A stretch of DNA of 32,432 nucleotides. Source: Stephanodiscus triporus. Its lineage: Eukaryota; Bacillariophyta; Thalassiosirophyceae; Thalassiosirales; Thalassiosiraceae. Under the pieces are notes generated by a model, which saw only the letters and a program-made list of their open reading frames with translations, had not been told where the DNA came from and did no database searches. Shown here in pieces: positions 1 to 12,600 of this stretch (positions are counted from its first letter, which is position 1; each line of letters begins with the position of its first letter). The translations under genes and the position numbers were made by a program. The DNA lies in NCBI GenBank assembly GCA_036939755.1, contig JALLAZ010000026.1, positions 1-32,432 on the forward strand. The letters run 5' to 3'.

Positions 1-754
1 GAAGATTTGGATTGCTGGCAATGACCAGACTGACGTGTTGTTTGAGCAAGTGTATCGTGATGATGAAGTCGATATTGTAAGTCTTTATAGTTGATTTGAT
101 CGTGATCTGGCTGCACGTTGTTTCGCTGAAAACTCAATAGAGTGTCGTCCTCTTCCCTCTTCGTGGGTATACTACCAGATGGAGGGAGACACAGGGATTA
201 ATAATCCTTATGGTCATCTCCTCGGCGTTGACCCCAAGGAAGAAGAGGTCATGTCTTCTGCCATCAGTTCCAAGGCGAACGTTTTTGAGCATGATCAGCA
301 TGGATATGACGATCGCAACATCAATGCTATGCCTTACAAGAAGATTTGGATTTCTGGCAATGACCAGACTGACGTGTTGTTTGAGCAAGTGTGTCGTGAT
401 GATGAAGTCGATTTTGTAAGTCTTTATCGTTGATTTGACCATGATCTGGCTGCATGTTGTTTCGCTGAAAACTCAAAGGAGTGTTGTCCTCTTCCCTCTT
501 CGTGGGTATACTACCAGATGGAGGGAGACACAGGGATAAATAATCCATATGGTCATCTCCTCGGCGTTGACCCCAAGGAAGAAGAGGTCATGTCTCCTGC
601 CATCAGTTCCAAGGCGAACGTTATTGAGCATGATAAGCGTGGTTATGACGATCCCAACATCAACGATATGCCTTACAAGAAGATTTGGATTGCTGGCAAT
701 GACCAGACTGACGTGTTGTTTGAGCAAGTGTATTGTGATGAGGATGAAGTCATC
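1..754 (+). repeat. 339-bp tandem duplication of exon plus intron (two units and part of a third)
   Basis: The string starting gaagatttgga occurs at 1, 340 and 679, an exact 339-nt period. Each unit is a 237-nt exon (79 codons) followed by a 102-nt intron. The third copy diverges after about 735, where two codons' worth of sequence is inserted and a different exon 3' end follows. The intron copies are about as similar as the exon copies, so the duplication took in both and is recent. Intron 1105-1221 and the start of exon 1222 are a clearly older, degraded fourth copy: the pyrimidine tract, the 'tactataccag' acceptor and the first codons all match. Confidence 0.9.
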
Positions 755-2896
755 GACTTCCTCGGAGGCAAGTATCTTCTGCCCCGCTCCCATCCCAAGC
801 CTTGTGGCATGCGAGGAGGAGAGATGAAAGTTAGCAGGGGAGCTGATGAATTGGGTGGGGTTGGGGATGAAGTAAAGGGAGGATATAACGTGGAGGACAA
901 GAAGATCGCGGAGGTAAGTTTATAGCCCATTCCCTTTCTTCTGTGCCCGGCTATATAGATTTTCCTTTGTCTCTGCCATCATCTGCTCATTTTCTCTCTC
1001 TTCTTCTATGAACATTTTATCATCAGACGACGGGCAAATCTGCCGGTAGTGGCAAGACGGAGTATACTACTCGCAAAGGCTTAGTCGAAGTGAGCGAGGA
1101 TATCGTAAGTCTTCATCTTTGATTCGATCATGTTGTCCACCGGCTGCATGGTTGTGTACTAGCTTGACAACTCAAAGGAATGATGTTCTCCTCTTCTCTC
1201 TTCACGGGCATACTATACCAGATGGTGGGAGACAAAAGGACCAATTGTGCGCATGGTCAGATCTTCAGCTGTATGAATACTCCAATAGTTAAGGGTGTTG
1301 ATGGCAAGTGTTCTCCTGCAATTTGGGTCCATAGGCCACGCATCAGGGATATTATTGCTACCACCACAGATGAAACTGATGGGGGTAGAAGACATAAAAA
1401 ATTAGGTCTGAAGTCATCATGGATAAACTCACCAGCATTTAGATTGCGGGATGTAGTTGTCGAATTAAGTTCCATGGATACGTTGTTAGATGCAACACAG
1501 GAGGAGGAGTGTGGCAATGGTGTTGCTGCCGCCAATGTTGGGATGTCCCTCAGCGGGTTCCCATCGATTTTCGATTTTTTGACCTTCCTTGGGGACTGCC
1601 TCTCAAAGGCTCTGGTGGGATTGCGTTGTGTAAGTTGATGTTATTAATAGGTGATGATCTCATGCATGTGTCCTCCAACTCACTTCATTGAATGGCGTCA
1701 TCACAGGTTGCATCTTGGATTCCAGCCCTATTGCCAGATGCCAACGTTGGGACTCTGCTGCTGAACTCAGAATATTTTAACGGTGATACATCATCAGCGA
1801 AAGAGTTTGACAAATCTGATAAGGGAACAACAATGACGAAGGATCACCCAAAGACTACGACGGTGAATCTCAAGGTGACATCTACCAAGTTCAACAGAGA
1901 TCCATTTTTGGTGATGATCCAAGTTTTTACTTTGAGTAGTCTTATCATGTGTCAAGAAGGAAAGGTGAGGGTATGTCTAATCGTTGGCGTCTAAATCAAC
2001 AGCGGGCAGTTCACACATGCGAAACTTTCGCTCACATTGCCGTCCTCACGTATCGTTGATTAATGAAAACAACAGACTGTGGACGCGAATGCCAGTACTG
2101 CTGGCAAGTTGAAGGATGTGGTGACTAAAGACTTAACCAAGATCGGAAACAAGCTTGTCAGCTATCAAAATGAAGAAGGAAGGATTGGAGGCGAGCTTGG
2201 CAGCTATCAAAAGGAGACCGATATAATGCTTCTCAACGATAACGGGATGAAGGGGAATGGCGTCTGGGAGAGTGTTGTGAGTTGATAGATGTACCCTTGG
2301 CCAAGGAATTAAGCTTGTCATGGTTCCATCGGAGGCTCGTTTAGATTGAACGAAACAGCTGACCTCCCCCCCCCCCCCTTACACCCTCTCATGTTTTCAG
2401 CTGTGGAATTATAATATTGATGTTAGCAAAAGCGAGCTGTTGATAGTCATGTGTGGACTTGGTGGTGGTTTTCATGCAAATGGAGATGCGATGGATTGGA
2501 TTGAAGACATCGGTGTAGGCTTAGAGGTGACTGGGTTTGTGATCACTCCAGCTGTTGAGGATGGAGGGAACGGTGTTCACACTGGTACTGACCACATTGC
2601 TAGGCGCAGCATCTTTGAGGCCGGTGATTGTGTGGATTTTAATGAGGGTGACAAAGGATGGGCAAGTTCAAGCGCTGAAGATGGAGAGGTGAGTGATGCA
2701 CCTTACTGTTGTTCTCCTATTTTTTTGGCAACGCCCCGCTGCATTTTGATCGTGAAATTGTGCATGACCATGATCATCGCAGGACATCCTCAATATCAGC
2801 AGAGTGCGGTCTGCGTCGTGGTTGAGGAATGTTCTTATTCTTATTTTGCATGGCTGCCAATGCGCCGATGAACTAGAGTTGGCTCGGCATGATGAA
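1..2896 (+). CDS. 3' part of a multi-exon gene of unknown function, with tandemly duplicated exons
   Basis: Nine exons can be joined: 1-76 (partial), 179-415, 518-913, 1027-1104, 1222-1629, 1707-1964, 2076-2276, 2401-2688 and 2783-2896. All eight introns (77-124 nt) are phase 0 with GTAAGT or GTGAG-type donors and AG acceptors. Together they keep about 685 codons open, which chance would not give. The product is hydrophilic and acidic. Its first three exons repeat a 79-residue unit beginning MEGDTGINNPYGHLL, and exon 1222 begins with a divergent relative (MVGDKRTN). The last exon holds a short hydrophobic stretch (WLRNVLILILHGCQC). I recognise no domain. The 5' end lies outside the window. 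The final GTAAGT donor at 2897 shows that the gene continues downstream, either to a short hydrophobic end near 3272 or into the giant gene. Intron size and phase differ from the giant gene, which argues mildly for a separate locus. Confidence 0.6.
2367..2378. repeat. poly-C run of 12 within an intron
   Basis: Twelve consecutive C residues lie in the pyrimidine tract of intron 2277-2400, a little upstream of its acceptor. The run is likely to be length-variable. It is intronic, so it should not shift a reading frame. Confidence 0.85.
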
Positions 2897-3337
2897 GTAA
2901 GTACCACATTCGATATGTATCATCTTGCACAGATATTGTTGTTCCCGCCATCATGAGCCATGCGAAATGAATCGTCATCCCGCCCCGCCCCTCAAGGGGA
3001 CGACGGAGAAGACTGCAGGCGTGATGATTGCGTTGTTGATGTTTGCTGCCGTCTTGTCCTCCTTTGCGGTCGTCTGATCGGGGGAGGATGGCATCGTCGG
3101 TCCACCGCTGTTGTGGTTGTCATAGCCGTCGCCCTGACCACAGGCGGTATCGTACCTCTTTCTCTTAACCACCGTCATCGTTGTCATCGTTGTCATCGTC
3201 GTCTTCCTCTTCTTCGTCATGGGACGAGACATTATCACTTTCTCTGGCGCCGATTCGTTAGGACTGTGTTGATAAAATTCCCAGTAAACTTGGATTTCTC
3301 ATATGATGCACTCGTGCTCCAAATTTATTTCACACAG
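2897..3337 (+). other. Unresolved junction with hydrophobic open segments between the upstream exons and the giant gene
   Basis: After the GTAAGT donor at 2897 the splicing is ambiguous. A phase-0 exon could start at 2958 and encode a membrane-like helix (VMIALLMFAAVLSSFA, to about 3068). A second could start at 3144 after a good 'gaccacag' acceptor and encode VIVVIVVIVVFLFFV, ending at TGA 3270-3272; the donor needed at 3069 (GTCGTC) is poor. Alternatively the phase-0 donor at 2897 joins the phase-0 acceptor 'tttcacacag' at 3337 directly, a 441-nt intron, fusing the upstream gene to the giant gene. A run of GTCATCGTT-like triplets at 3174-3207 creates hydrophobic readings in more than one frame, so hydrophobicity alone is weak evidence here. 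Confidence 0.4.
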
Positions 3338-3600
3338 GAGGGAGTCGGAATCATTCGTGCTGTTGAGGATGGATGGATTAGCGCGGCGCTTACACTAGCT
3401 GTCATTGCGCTTGGATTACATTCTGTTGGCGTTTTCTTCAAGAAGATCAAGACAGCATGCCATGAATTGCTTGAAAATTCAATTGTGGTCTGCTCATCTT
3501 GTGTTCATTTTTCAGCATTACTTTATCTTTCACTTTGGCTTTCCCCAGTTGATGGAAGTGACAGCAATCCCGTCGTAACAAACTACAGCTGTCAAGAGCT
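3338..3600 (+). other. Hydrophobic N-terminal region of the giant protein (membrane helix or signal-peptide-like)
   Basis: Two hydrophobic stretches lie close together: ISAALTLAVIALGLHSVGVFF at about 3382-3444, followed by basic KKIK, and ALLYLSLWLSPVDG at about 3515-3556, followed by polar Asp/Ser/Asn sequence. The second looks like a signal-peptide core with a cleavage region. A strong acceptor-like site (tgttcatttttcag) ends at 3515 and could start an exon in phase 1, which would put the true signal-peptide start in an upstream exon that I could not identify. Either way, everything downstream is probably lumenal or extracellular. Confidence 0.5.
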
Positions 3601-6600
3601 TAATCGAGAGTTTTCAGATCTCTTCCTGAAGGCACTTGATGACATTGAAACTAGAATTCGTGACAAAGTGGACGATGTCTTTGATGAAATCAGTATTGGT
3701 CCTTTTGGGACCTCACTTATTGTTGGTGATGATATCTTTAATTTTAGAGCTGATATGTTTGAGAAGCTGTTCGGCACGTCTGGGGAACGTGCGGAATGGA
3801 TCAGTGGCACGACTAGTGATGATATCAGCATACCCACAATGCTGAGTGCAAACATCGCCGACGTAGTTGGACTTGATCGTTTGAATGTCACTTGTGTCTT
3901 ATTGAATGACATGTATACGGTTGATATAAGCGCGCAAGGCTCAATCCATGTCGATGGTGATATTAACCCACAAGTTACACTACTTCCTGCCCAATACTTC
4001 CGGCCACTTGCTTTGAATGTCTCCACCTTTGATGTCGAGTACGAACTCAAAGTGCCCTTTGTTCTTTATCGCGGTATCAATAAGATCGTTCATCTGGGCG
4101 AAACCCAAGCAAAATTGTCTATACAGCTTGATGCAAGCATATCAGAGAGCCTCCCAATTCGAGGGAACGAAAGTATTGACTTCAATGGCGTCTTTGGCTT
4201 GAGTGCATCTCTCTCTTATTCGTCAATCAAGGGTACCACGCCTGTTGGAAGCTTTGTTGCGGACTTGATTGCTGATGTATCAGATCAATATGTCGGTCTT
4301 AAAGCAGAGGATGATGATCTCTTCGACTACAACCCACGTGAGTAATTCAGCAACTGATCCGCATTGAATCATAAGGCAGCTGTGCTCACTTTTGTTATGT
4401 TGCCGTCAGCCTCTGTAAAATTTGATTTTGACATTTGCAGCCTTAAAACTGACCTAATCAGCTCTGTCGAGACTTTTGATATTGGTGACGAGCTCAGCTC
4501 CATCGTGGACCGTTATATTACATCCAGAGTCGGTGGGACAATCTTCGAGGGAAGCTCGTCGATCGTTAATGAAATCAAGGCTTTCGTCTCAGGCCAAGCT
4601 CAAACGGCGGCACATAACATTACGAAACGTATTACAGACCTTATTGGAAGTGTCAATTGTAATCGTCGCATGGATACGATGGAGATTGGCCAGGATGGGT
4701 CACAGCGGCTGTTGCAATCGGGAAGATCCTTTGGTCATCTGGTCGATCAACTCGTCAACTTTGACTGTGACAATATATATTGTGTGGTGTCTGCCAATGC
4801 TGGATTCGATCTAACACGTATGGAGGTTGGTTTCGATGTTGCAGTTCATGTTGAGAAACTTGTTAATGGGTCCATCTTTCAATCTGCACTTGACAATGTC
4901 TTTGAGGGATTGGGTCCTATCAAGGCCGTTTTTGGAGTAGCAGAGAACATAGTTGCAGACGTGAGCGATCTCATCAATGCGCTGGAAGTGAAAGCCTTGT
5001 TTCAGATTTCATTCAGTGTGGGTGCAAAAGTGGATGTGATCGTGACGGAATTTTTCAATGATCTCTTCTTGAATGCTGCACCAAACGTAACAGGATTTCT
5101 GCGCATTAATGCACTTGCCGCTTCGATGGTCGCAGAAGGGGATGATCTTAGTTTGGAGCTCTTTCCAGGACTCATCAATACATCTGAGGCGTTGATAAGA
5201 CTAAAATTAGGCGTGGAGCTTTTGGAACCCGTCGAGTTCTCGTTGGATAGCAGCTACATCGATCAGAATGGCACTAGTTTCAACGAAGCTGTTAGAGGCC
5301 GATTCAACTTTGAAACCTATGGTACTCTGGCAGCTTCGCTTCCATTCAGCACCATCTTTAACAACATCACCCAGCGCTTTCAGGTTTTATTTGAAGACAA
5401 CAATTTGTTCGATAGCGCGGAAGTGTTGGTTTCTTTAGATTATGATGCTTGCCGATTCCTCGACGTTTTCCAGCAACTTTTAGGCAAACTTGGGGCAGTA
5501 AATCTTTCGCCTGAATACATTGTGGGGCCTGCTTTACAAAGCGCCAGTGATCTGCTCGACTCTCTGGATACTCTCTTCCCAAATGTGGGGAGGTTTGTGA
5601 CTGGAGTGTTAGAGGGTGAGTGGACTGAACTTTGCATGCCAGAGCTCTTGTTGTGCCCCTTTCTTTTCGCCAAATGGGATTTAGGAGGAAGAGGGGACTG
5701 GAAGGGGGGAGGTGTCCGCCGATTGTGAATGAGTGGGTATCATAGTACAATCTATTGTACCTAAGGAACTATCAAGATACAGTGCATTAACGAAGGACGC
5801 CTGATGCAATCACTTTGTGGTGGTGATCCCCATGCTATTCCTATTGCGTGTTGTGCATGTTTTTTTCTTGAGATTTTCAATCAAAACTCTGACCCTACTT
5901 TCCCCATCCCTTTCTTAAACCCGACAGCTAAAAACGAGCTCTTTCATCTTTGTGCAGAGTTAGAAGTTACCGGTGGGGACCCGCCAACTGTCAAGGATGT
6001 ATTGACACTGCTATTCGAAGAAATAACAAATGCAGCCCTGCCAGGTGATGCAGACTCCTCTAAAGATCTTACGATCCGTCGGCTCAAGAATACACATCGT
6101 CGTGCGCTGCGTGCCCATCATTTACGCCACAATCGTTTCATCCGTCCTAGACGCCTGTCAAACCAACGACTTCTGGAAGACTATGTCGATGTGAATGATC
6201 TGATAGATGCCCTCTCTGTCACTGGAGGCTACAATGGAGAAGAGCTATTCATCAAGCTCGAGTTGGATGTATCCAAGCTGTCTCCTGTCAATTCAATTGA
6301 AGACCTTGTGAGAAAGCCCTTTGAGATACTGGAAAATGTCGAACTCATTGAAGCCCTATTCCCACCAACCGATAATTCGACTGGGGGCAAGCCACTGCTA
6401 AATAGCAGCATTTCCTTTTCTGCAGGTGCCCATGCCGGTGTTCGAGGTAAGTTTCTTTTTCTATTGAAATGATTCACAGTTCGTTACGCTGCAGACCAAC
6501 ATCTCTGTTTGGATCATCACAGTGGGAATCGATATAAATCCAGCAAAAGTGAAAAGTATGCTTTTCTCAGGGAAACAATCATCGAATCAAACATTTATTC

Positions 6601-9600
6601 TCAACAATTCATTCATCCAATTTGAGGATATGTCTGCAAAGTTTTCTCTTTCAGCAAGCGTTTTAGGTCATTGGGTTCTTCGAGGGGTGGCCCTTGATTT
6701 GGATGGAACATTGGATTTGGCAATAGGCTTGGGTCTGGATCAAATGAGCGATAAAATCTATTTTTCGGAACTGAAAAGCGTAGGACAGTCTCTTCGTGAC
6801 AATGCAAGCTGGCAAAAAATAGGAGTACTCGACGCGTCAGTAATTACCGCGTTTGATCGTGGTGATGTGGGAAAAGGCCTGAGAGACTTTTTGGACGTAT
6901 TCCCAACGCTTAAACCGATTTTGTCAATCGAGTCCAAAGACTTGTTTAGCGGAGAGCTTCCCTCAGCAAAGTTGGACCTGGACTTGCTGTAAGTAAAAAT
7001 CATAAGTCTATTATTGCAGAGTGGGGCGTGACTTTCTAACTTTGACCCACTTCCTATTGCAGGAAATTAATTGAGGGAAGTAATGGAAGCAATCCGATTA
7101 CTGATCTGTTCCAAAGCTTAACAACAGCCCTGTTCAATACCTCATCAAGCGATGCGAATTTTGGCAGCGGGCTATTTGGCGACATCGATTCAGTTCTCAA
7201 TAAATTCAACATCGACTTCAGCTTTGTGACATCGCTACTGACTCGATTCGAGGAGTATATCCTTTTGTTCGAAGATGACATGAGCTCGTTGAGTGACGAA
7301 CAAGCTAAATTGATCAGCCTCAGGCCAAGATCTTTTGCTAGGAAGCATCCGGCTTTGCTACAACTCGGAAGCAAGAAACCTTCGGTTGCATATAGCACCG
7401 ACTTGAAAGTTCTGCTTTGGGACAAGCTGGTTGAAATATTTCCTGACTCAACTTATCATAGTCAGAGAATTCCTGGGCTATCTATTGGTCAGACATTTCG
7501 TGAGAAGTATACACGAGGAAACTTCCCTGTTGAAGATTTCCTCCCGCATATTGCCATTGCGTTTGGGAAGAAATTTTCTTTCAAAGACGCGCAATTCTTT
7601 TCAATGGATGAGCTATTTGTTCCCGACTTCAGTGTCAATCTCACTAAAAAGGTTTTGAGTACTCTGATGGAAATGCCTTCACTTCCAGGAAACTTTAGTC
7701 GTTTTAGTGGTACATCAGGTTTGTCGAAGATGCCAATGGATTCAACAACATCCGAGGTTTTCAACGTCAGGAATTATTTGTCCGAAATACAGGTCGCCTT
7801 TGATATTGTTCACTCGGTAGAAGTTGCAGCGCCAAACTATGCCCTGGCAGACCTGAGAGAGGCTTTGTTCCCCAAAGTTCCTTCCTTGAGAACATTTGCC
7901 GACACCGTCAAATCGAGGCTTTTTAGGGAAATGAATGAGAAGTTGAATGGCCTCTTTGCCACCACAGTTGACTTCCAAGGATTCGACCACATCGAGTTAG
8001 GGGGGAATACCTCTTCTGCCGTAAACATCAGTTGGCCCGATAAAAGTACTAGGCTATTCACACCTCATTTGAGCATTGACCAAGTGCAAGGGTTTTCTTT
8101 TGACCTTGACGTTGATGTACCTGATTCTGGTCCGTTGAGCTTAACGGTGCAATTTACACTTGGTGCTGTTGGTGTGAATCCTATCCAAACTCTAAAGGGT
8201 ATCGCATCAAGGCTTAGCAATCAACTCCAAAGTTTGAGTAATGAGTTTGACGGACTAACATCATCATTGAATAGCAGCATTAGCAATTCATCCACTTTGC
8301 TTTCAAACATTGCTAACTCGGATAGGATTCAGCTTCTGTTGGATGCAAATATTGACCTGACTGTCAGCATGTCATTGCCTTCGTTTCATGTCGACGCCAC
8401 CTTGACGGCATTCGACGCTTCCCTCAGTGCTGTGATTGGTAAGGTCTTCATCGTGATTGTGGCTTGCATCATTCTTGTGTCTCACTCACGCTTTCTACCA
8501 CCCCATTTTTCTCCACAGAGGATAGATTTAATATATCAATTGATGGAAGAGAATTCTTTATTAATCCGGATATCCATCTTTATCTCATGGCATCGAACAC
8601 TCGCATCCCAATTGATTCGCTCGACTTCGCTGGTACATTCAATGCAAAACTCAACGTTGGGACGGAGGACTTTCCTCTTGAGTTGTACGCCTCTGCTTCA
8701 TCGGAAGACATAACAAACGCGTCCAGTCTTGACTTTGTGATTGGTCTAGATATCGATCTTTGTCCACTCAATGACACACTGATGAATAGTCTGACGAATT
8801 TGAGTAAAATTAGCTACCCACAAGGAGGCGGGTTCAATAAAGATCTTGTTTCGTTTTTGCCGCAACTTGACTTTCGCTGCGTGAGCAAGTCTGCTATTGC
8901 ATATCTTGAGGGAGGCAAAGCTTGTGGTGACTATCCACTGTCTGGTTTTATCAATTCAATTGCAGAGGGCTGTTCTTCAAACGGCCTTAGGCTATCGGGA
9001 GGATACAATCCAACTTCAGAAGAACTTGGTAGGTGGAGAAAACTAAGTGATATTTACATTTGAAGATGCACGCCTCTAACGTTCTTTTACCTCATCCAGC
9101 TATAAATATTGCAGTTAGTCTGAGAGCTAGCCGATCTGTCAAAGAAGCATTAGAGAGCCTAAAAAATCTTATAGACAGGGAACTGTTTCTAGACGACTCA
9201 TTCTTCGAAAGCCTAACCGAGGATGTTGAGTTGGGAGGATCTATTATGATAGATTTGTCTTTCGGAGCAAGGATTTCACGGTCTTCGGTTACCACACCTA
9301 CCATACCTGCACCATCTGTCGAAGCATTCCTCCTAGTCAATGACTTAAGTGCTACAGCATACGTAAAAGCATCCTCTCTCACCATGGCTTTCCCTCTCAA
9401 TCTGCCAGGTGAAGGAAGCCTATCGCCGGTTGTTCCGTTGTCACTTAAATTGGAGAATGGCTCGTTCAACATGGACTTACATATCAACCTTGATGAGCCT
9501 CGAAATATCACCGACCTATTTAAGGATGGGGCCTTTAATTATGGAGGTAGCTTGGATGTTACGTTTCCTGTTGAACTCGCAGTTGACGATATTGACCTTG

Positions 9601-12600
9601 GCGTCACTCTTAAAATGAGTGACAGTGATATATTCACCCCCCCCCCTCCAGTTATTGAATACGAGTTGGATATCTGTCCCATCGTCAATGAGCTGAAAAA
9701 CGCTGTGACAAACATCGCAGGCGATATCATGGACGTGATTACCACAGCAATCAATGAAATAGAAACAGACATCAACTTTGATCATGCGATAGAACCTCTC
9801 GTGGATTACATCAACACGACCCTGAGTGACTTCTCTAATTCTTTGGTTACCGAGCTGGGAAGTTGTGGTACACGTAGACGCTTCCTTCAGGGAGGAGGAG
9901 GGATGAGTTCTTCCCTCGCAAATACCATCAGGGTTGCCATCGACAACTTCAACAGCAACAGCAGTCTCGAAAGCACAGGGATTACCGTTGACTCGACTGT
10001 CAAGCCGTACTTTGACGGCAAAGAGTTTACAGTGGGTGTTGATTTTGATCTTTCAGTCATTTTTGAGCAGGTGAGAAATCTCCTTTCGTATTCACGCTTC
10101 CTTCGTGGTAATGCTGTGTGCATAATTTTCGGTGTTATCTGTTGTTACAGAGCGCTTCTAGAGTGATAGATTTTGTCAAAAGTTTCTTGTCTGGAATACT
10201 AGCAAGCAACAGCAGCGACAGTTATGTAAGCCTTTCGTCGCTTGGAGTGGGCAACTCTTCCAAGTCTAATTTTACAATCGATCTTGATGTGGATAACCTG
10301 GCGAATAATGCAATAATCTTTGCAGGTTTTGACGCCAGCTTCCGCCTTGGGGTATCATTTAAGGTAACAGATTTGTCTGTGTGCAGTATTTGTTTGCGAC
10401 TCCAACTTAATTTTGAACAACATTTCTCTGTTTTGACATCATAGAATTCTGATAGTATGGTTGTCGTTGGCGTTAAGACGTGGGGTGCCAACGCGTCAAT
10501 AGTCGTTGATCCTTTTTCACTTACTGTAAAAAATAATGAAAATTCGATTGGAGTGCGCGACTCTTCGCTGGCACTGGGTGTAGACCTGAGGAGCATTGGA
10601 GAGTATTTCACTACAGTAAAAGGAATCTCAAACACGTCGAAAGCTCCGCTCATGCCAGTCATTGCCGTCCCATTTTCAGCGGAAGTCACGTTCGACATAA
10701 ATGTGTCTGATGTCTCTCTTTCGCCCATATTGACCGTGTCCAGTGAGAATGTCATCGAAGGCGTTTCTGTGGATTTTGACTTGGACTTGGGCACTTTCAT
10801 CGAGAACTTTGACTTGGACACTGCATTCGCCAACATCACAAGACTGTTGACCAACATTGCAGACTATGGGCCAAATCTGACTGTGGGAAAGTCTCCTAGT
10901 GCATTGAAAGGCCTATTTGGTGCTGTGAATGACGCCAAAGCGTTCGGAGAAGCTTTGAAAGAATTTATCAATATATCAGATCAAGGTGAGATTGCTTGTC
11001 TTGTTCATCTCTAATGGATGATTCATTGCTCACACTCGCATCTGTTCTTTTCCAACTCAAACTTCATCAAGTTCGAGCTTTGATGCCATCTGACATTCGG
11101 TCGGTGGTAAAACATGCCGATATCCTTTCCAGGGACGGTTGCCGGAAACCATCTCCCTCCTTTAACGATTATGCTTTCGACTTACTGAACAATCAAAGCC
11201 TAGTTAAAGCGGAATTCAACCCATGTGATCACATCCCACAACTTCAGGTGGCATTGAACTACTCAACAATCGTCAGTGAACAAATTTTGTCATTTGCCGA
11301 TTTGGTTGTTCTGGATCCAGGTTCCCCCTTGCATTCCCAACTTGAAGCTTTGTTTGGCAATCGAACAAATTTTACGGGCGACTTCTTGCTGGAAAATTTT
11401 CGGGAACTCTCTGTGCGTTAATGACTAAATATTTCTCGAATTTCTTGCTTTGGTTTTGTTTGTTTTGCTAACACTGCAAAATGTTCTGCTCAACGATGCA
11501 GGCTCGAAGGTTCATCAACTTCATCAAGACCTTTTTCAATGAAGCAACTGAGACCTCCAACAGGAGAAGATTGACAAGCCATAGCAAGTCTGAAAGTGTC
11601 ATGAGAGGGATGGTTATGCAAAAAGTGAGGAATGCAATTGCACCGCATGGCATTCACAGAATTCTTCAAGTCGATTCAAGCAGCGATCCCATCATTAGTT
11701 TCGAATTGAATGAGCACTTGAAATTATCTTTCAACTTCAACTTTGGAGATGATGGAAACAAAGAATTATTATTTGGTCTGCACTTCGACTTCGATTCTGG
11801 AATTGATACAGAGGCCAGCATTCAGGATATGATGGGATCATTTTTAAGGGAAACAATTGGCAACAAAGGGACTGCTTTTTTGGGCGGGTTCAGTTTTAGT
11901 AATTTGACATCAAATCTCGAGAATGATATCATTAATAGTCTCGTGATAGGCATTCACATTGGAATAAACGTTGAATTTGGCCTAGATCTTGGGAATATTT
12001 TCAACGAGACAGCCACAAGTCGCCTCCCAACCCCCATCCTCAGACTTCTTACGTTTGATGTGGAAGGGAATATAGGCGTCAATGAATGGAGTACAACACT
12101 GCAATATGAAGGTTTTGAGTTGCGCATTTCTGAAGCGAGAGCTCTCTTCCAAATAGAGGCTGGGATAAACAGCAAGCTTCCATTATCGCTGAAATCTCCT
12201 GAAGACTTCATGTCTGCCATATCTTCGGCCAGTACGAAACAGATTGGATTGAACGCATCATTGGATGTAACGATACCAGTCTTCGTAATGTATAACGGAT
12301 TGGGTTATGGTGCCACGATCATATACAAGGACGATGATATTCTTGACAATGTAACTCAGAAACCACATTTTGTGGATGATGTACTGATCAGCATCGAGTT
12401 AGTCCAAGAAGCTGCAAGGACATTGAAAACCAAGACTGCTTTCTTAGGAGAGTATGCGCCGCTTCAACAAAAAATTCCACTGCTTGATGTGTCAGTGAAT
12501 GATTTGATTGCAGGCAAAGGCCGTACGCTTGCTGACTGCTTTGATCTCACTGATTTTGCCACTAAACTTCTTGGTACAGAAATCGCTTCAGAAATGCCTT

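Noticed and set aside
1027..1104. P-loop-like string GKSAGSGKT in a short exon
   Set aside because: The spacing does not fit GxxxxGK[ST], and no NTPase context follows.
2960..3337. Using the Met at 2960 as the start of the giant protein
   Set aside because: The frame is open, but its first 126 codons are Arg/His/Cys-rich and unlike the rest. They overlap better hydrophobic readings in another frame and likely splice sites at 3143 and 3337.
10071..10150. RXL motif (SRFLRG) after 10071
   Set aside because: It lies in an intron between donor 10071 and the acceptor at 10150, so it is not translated.
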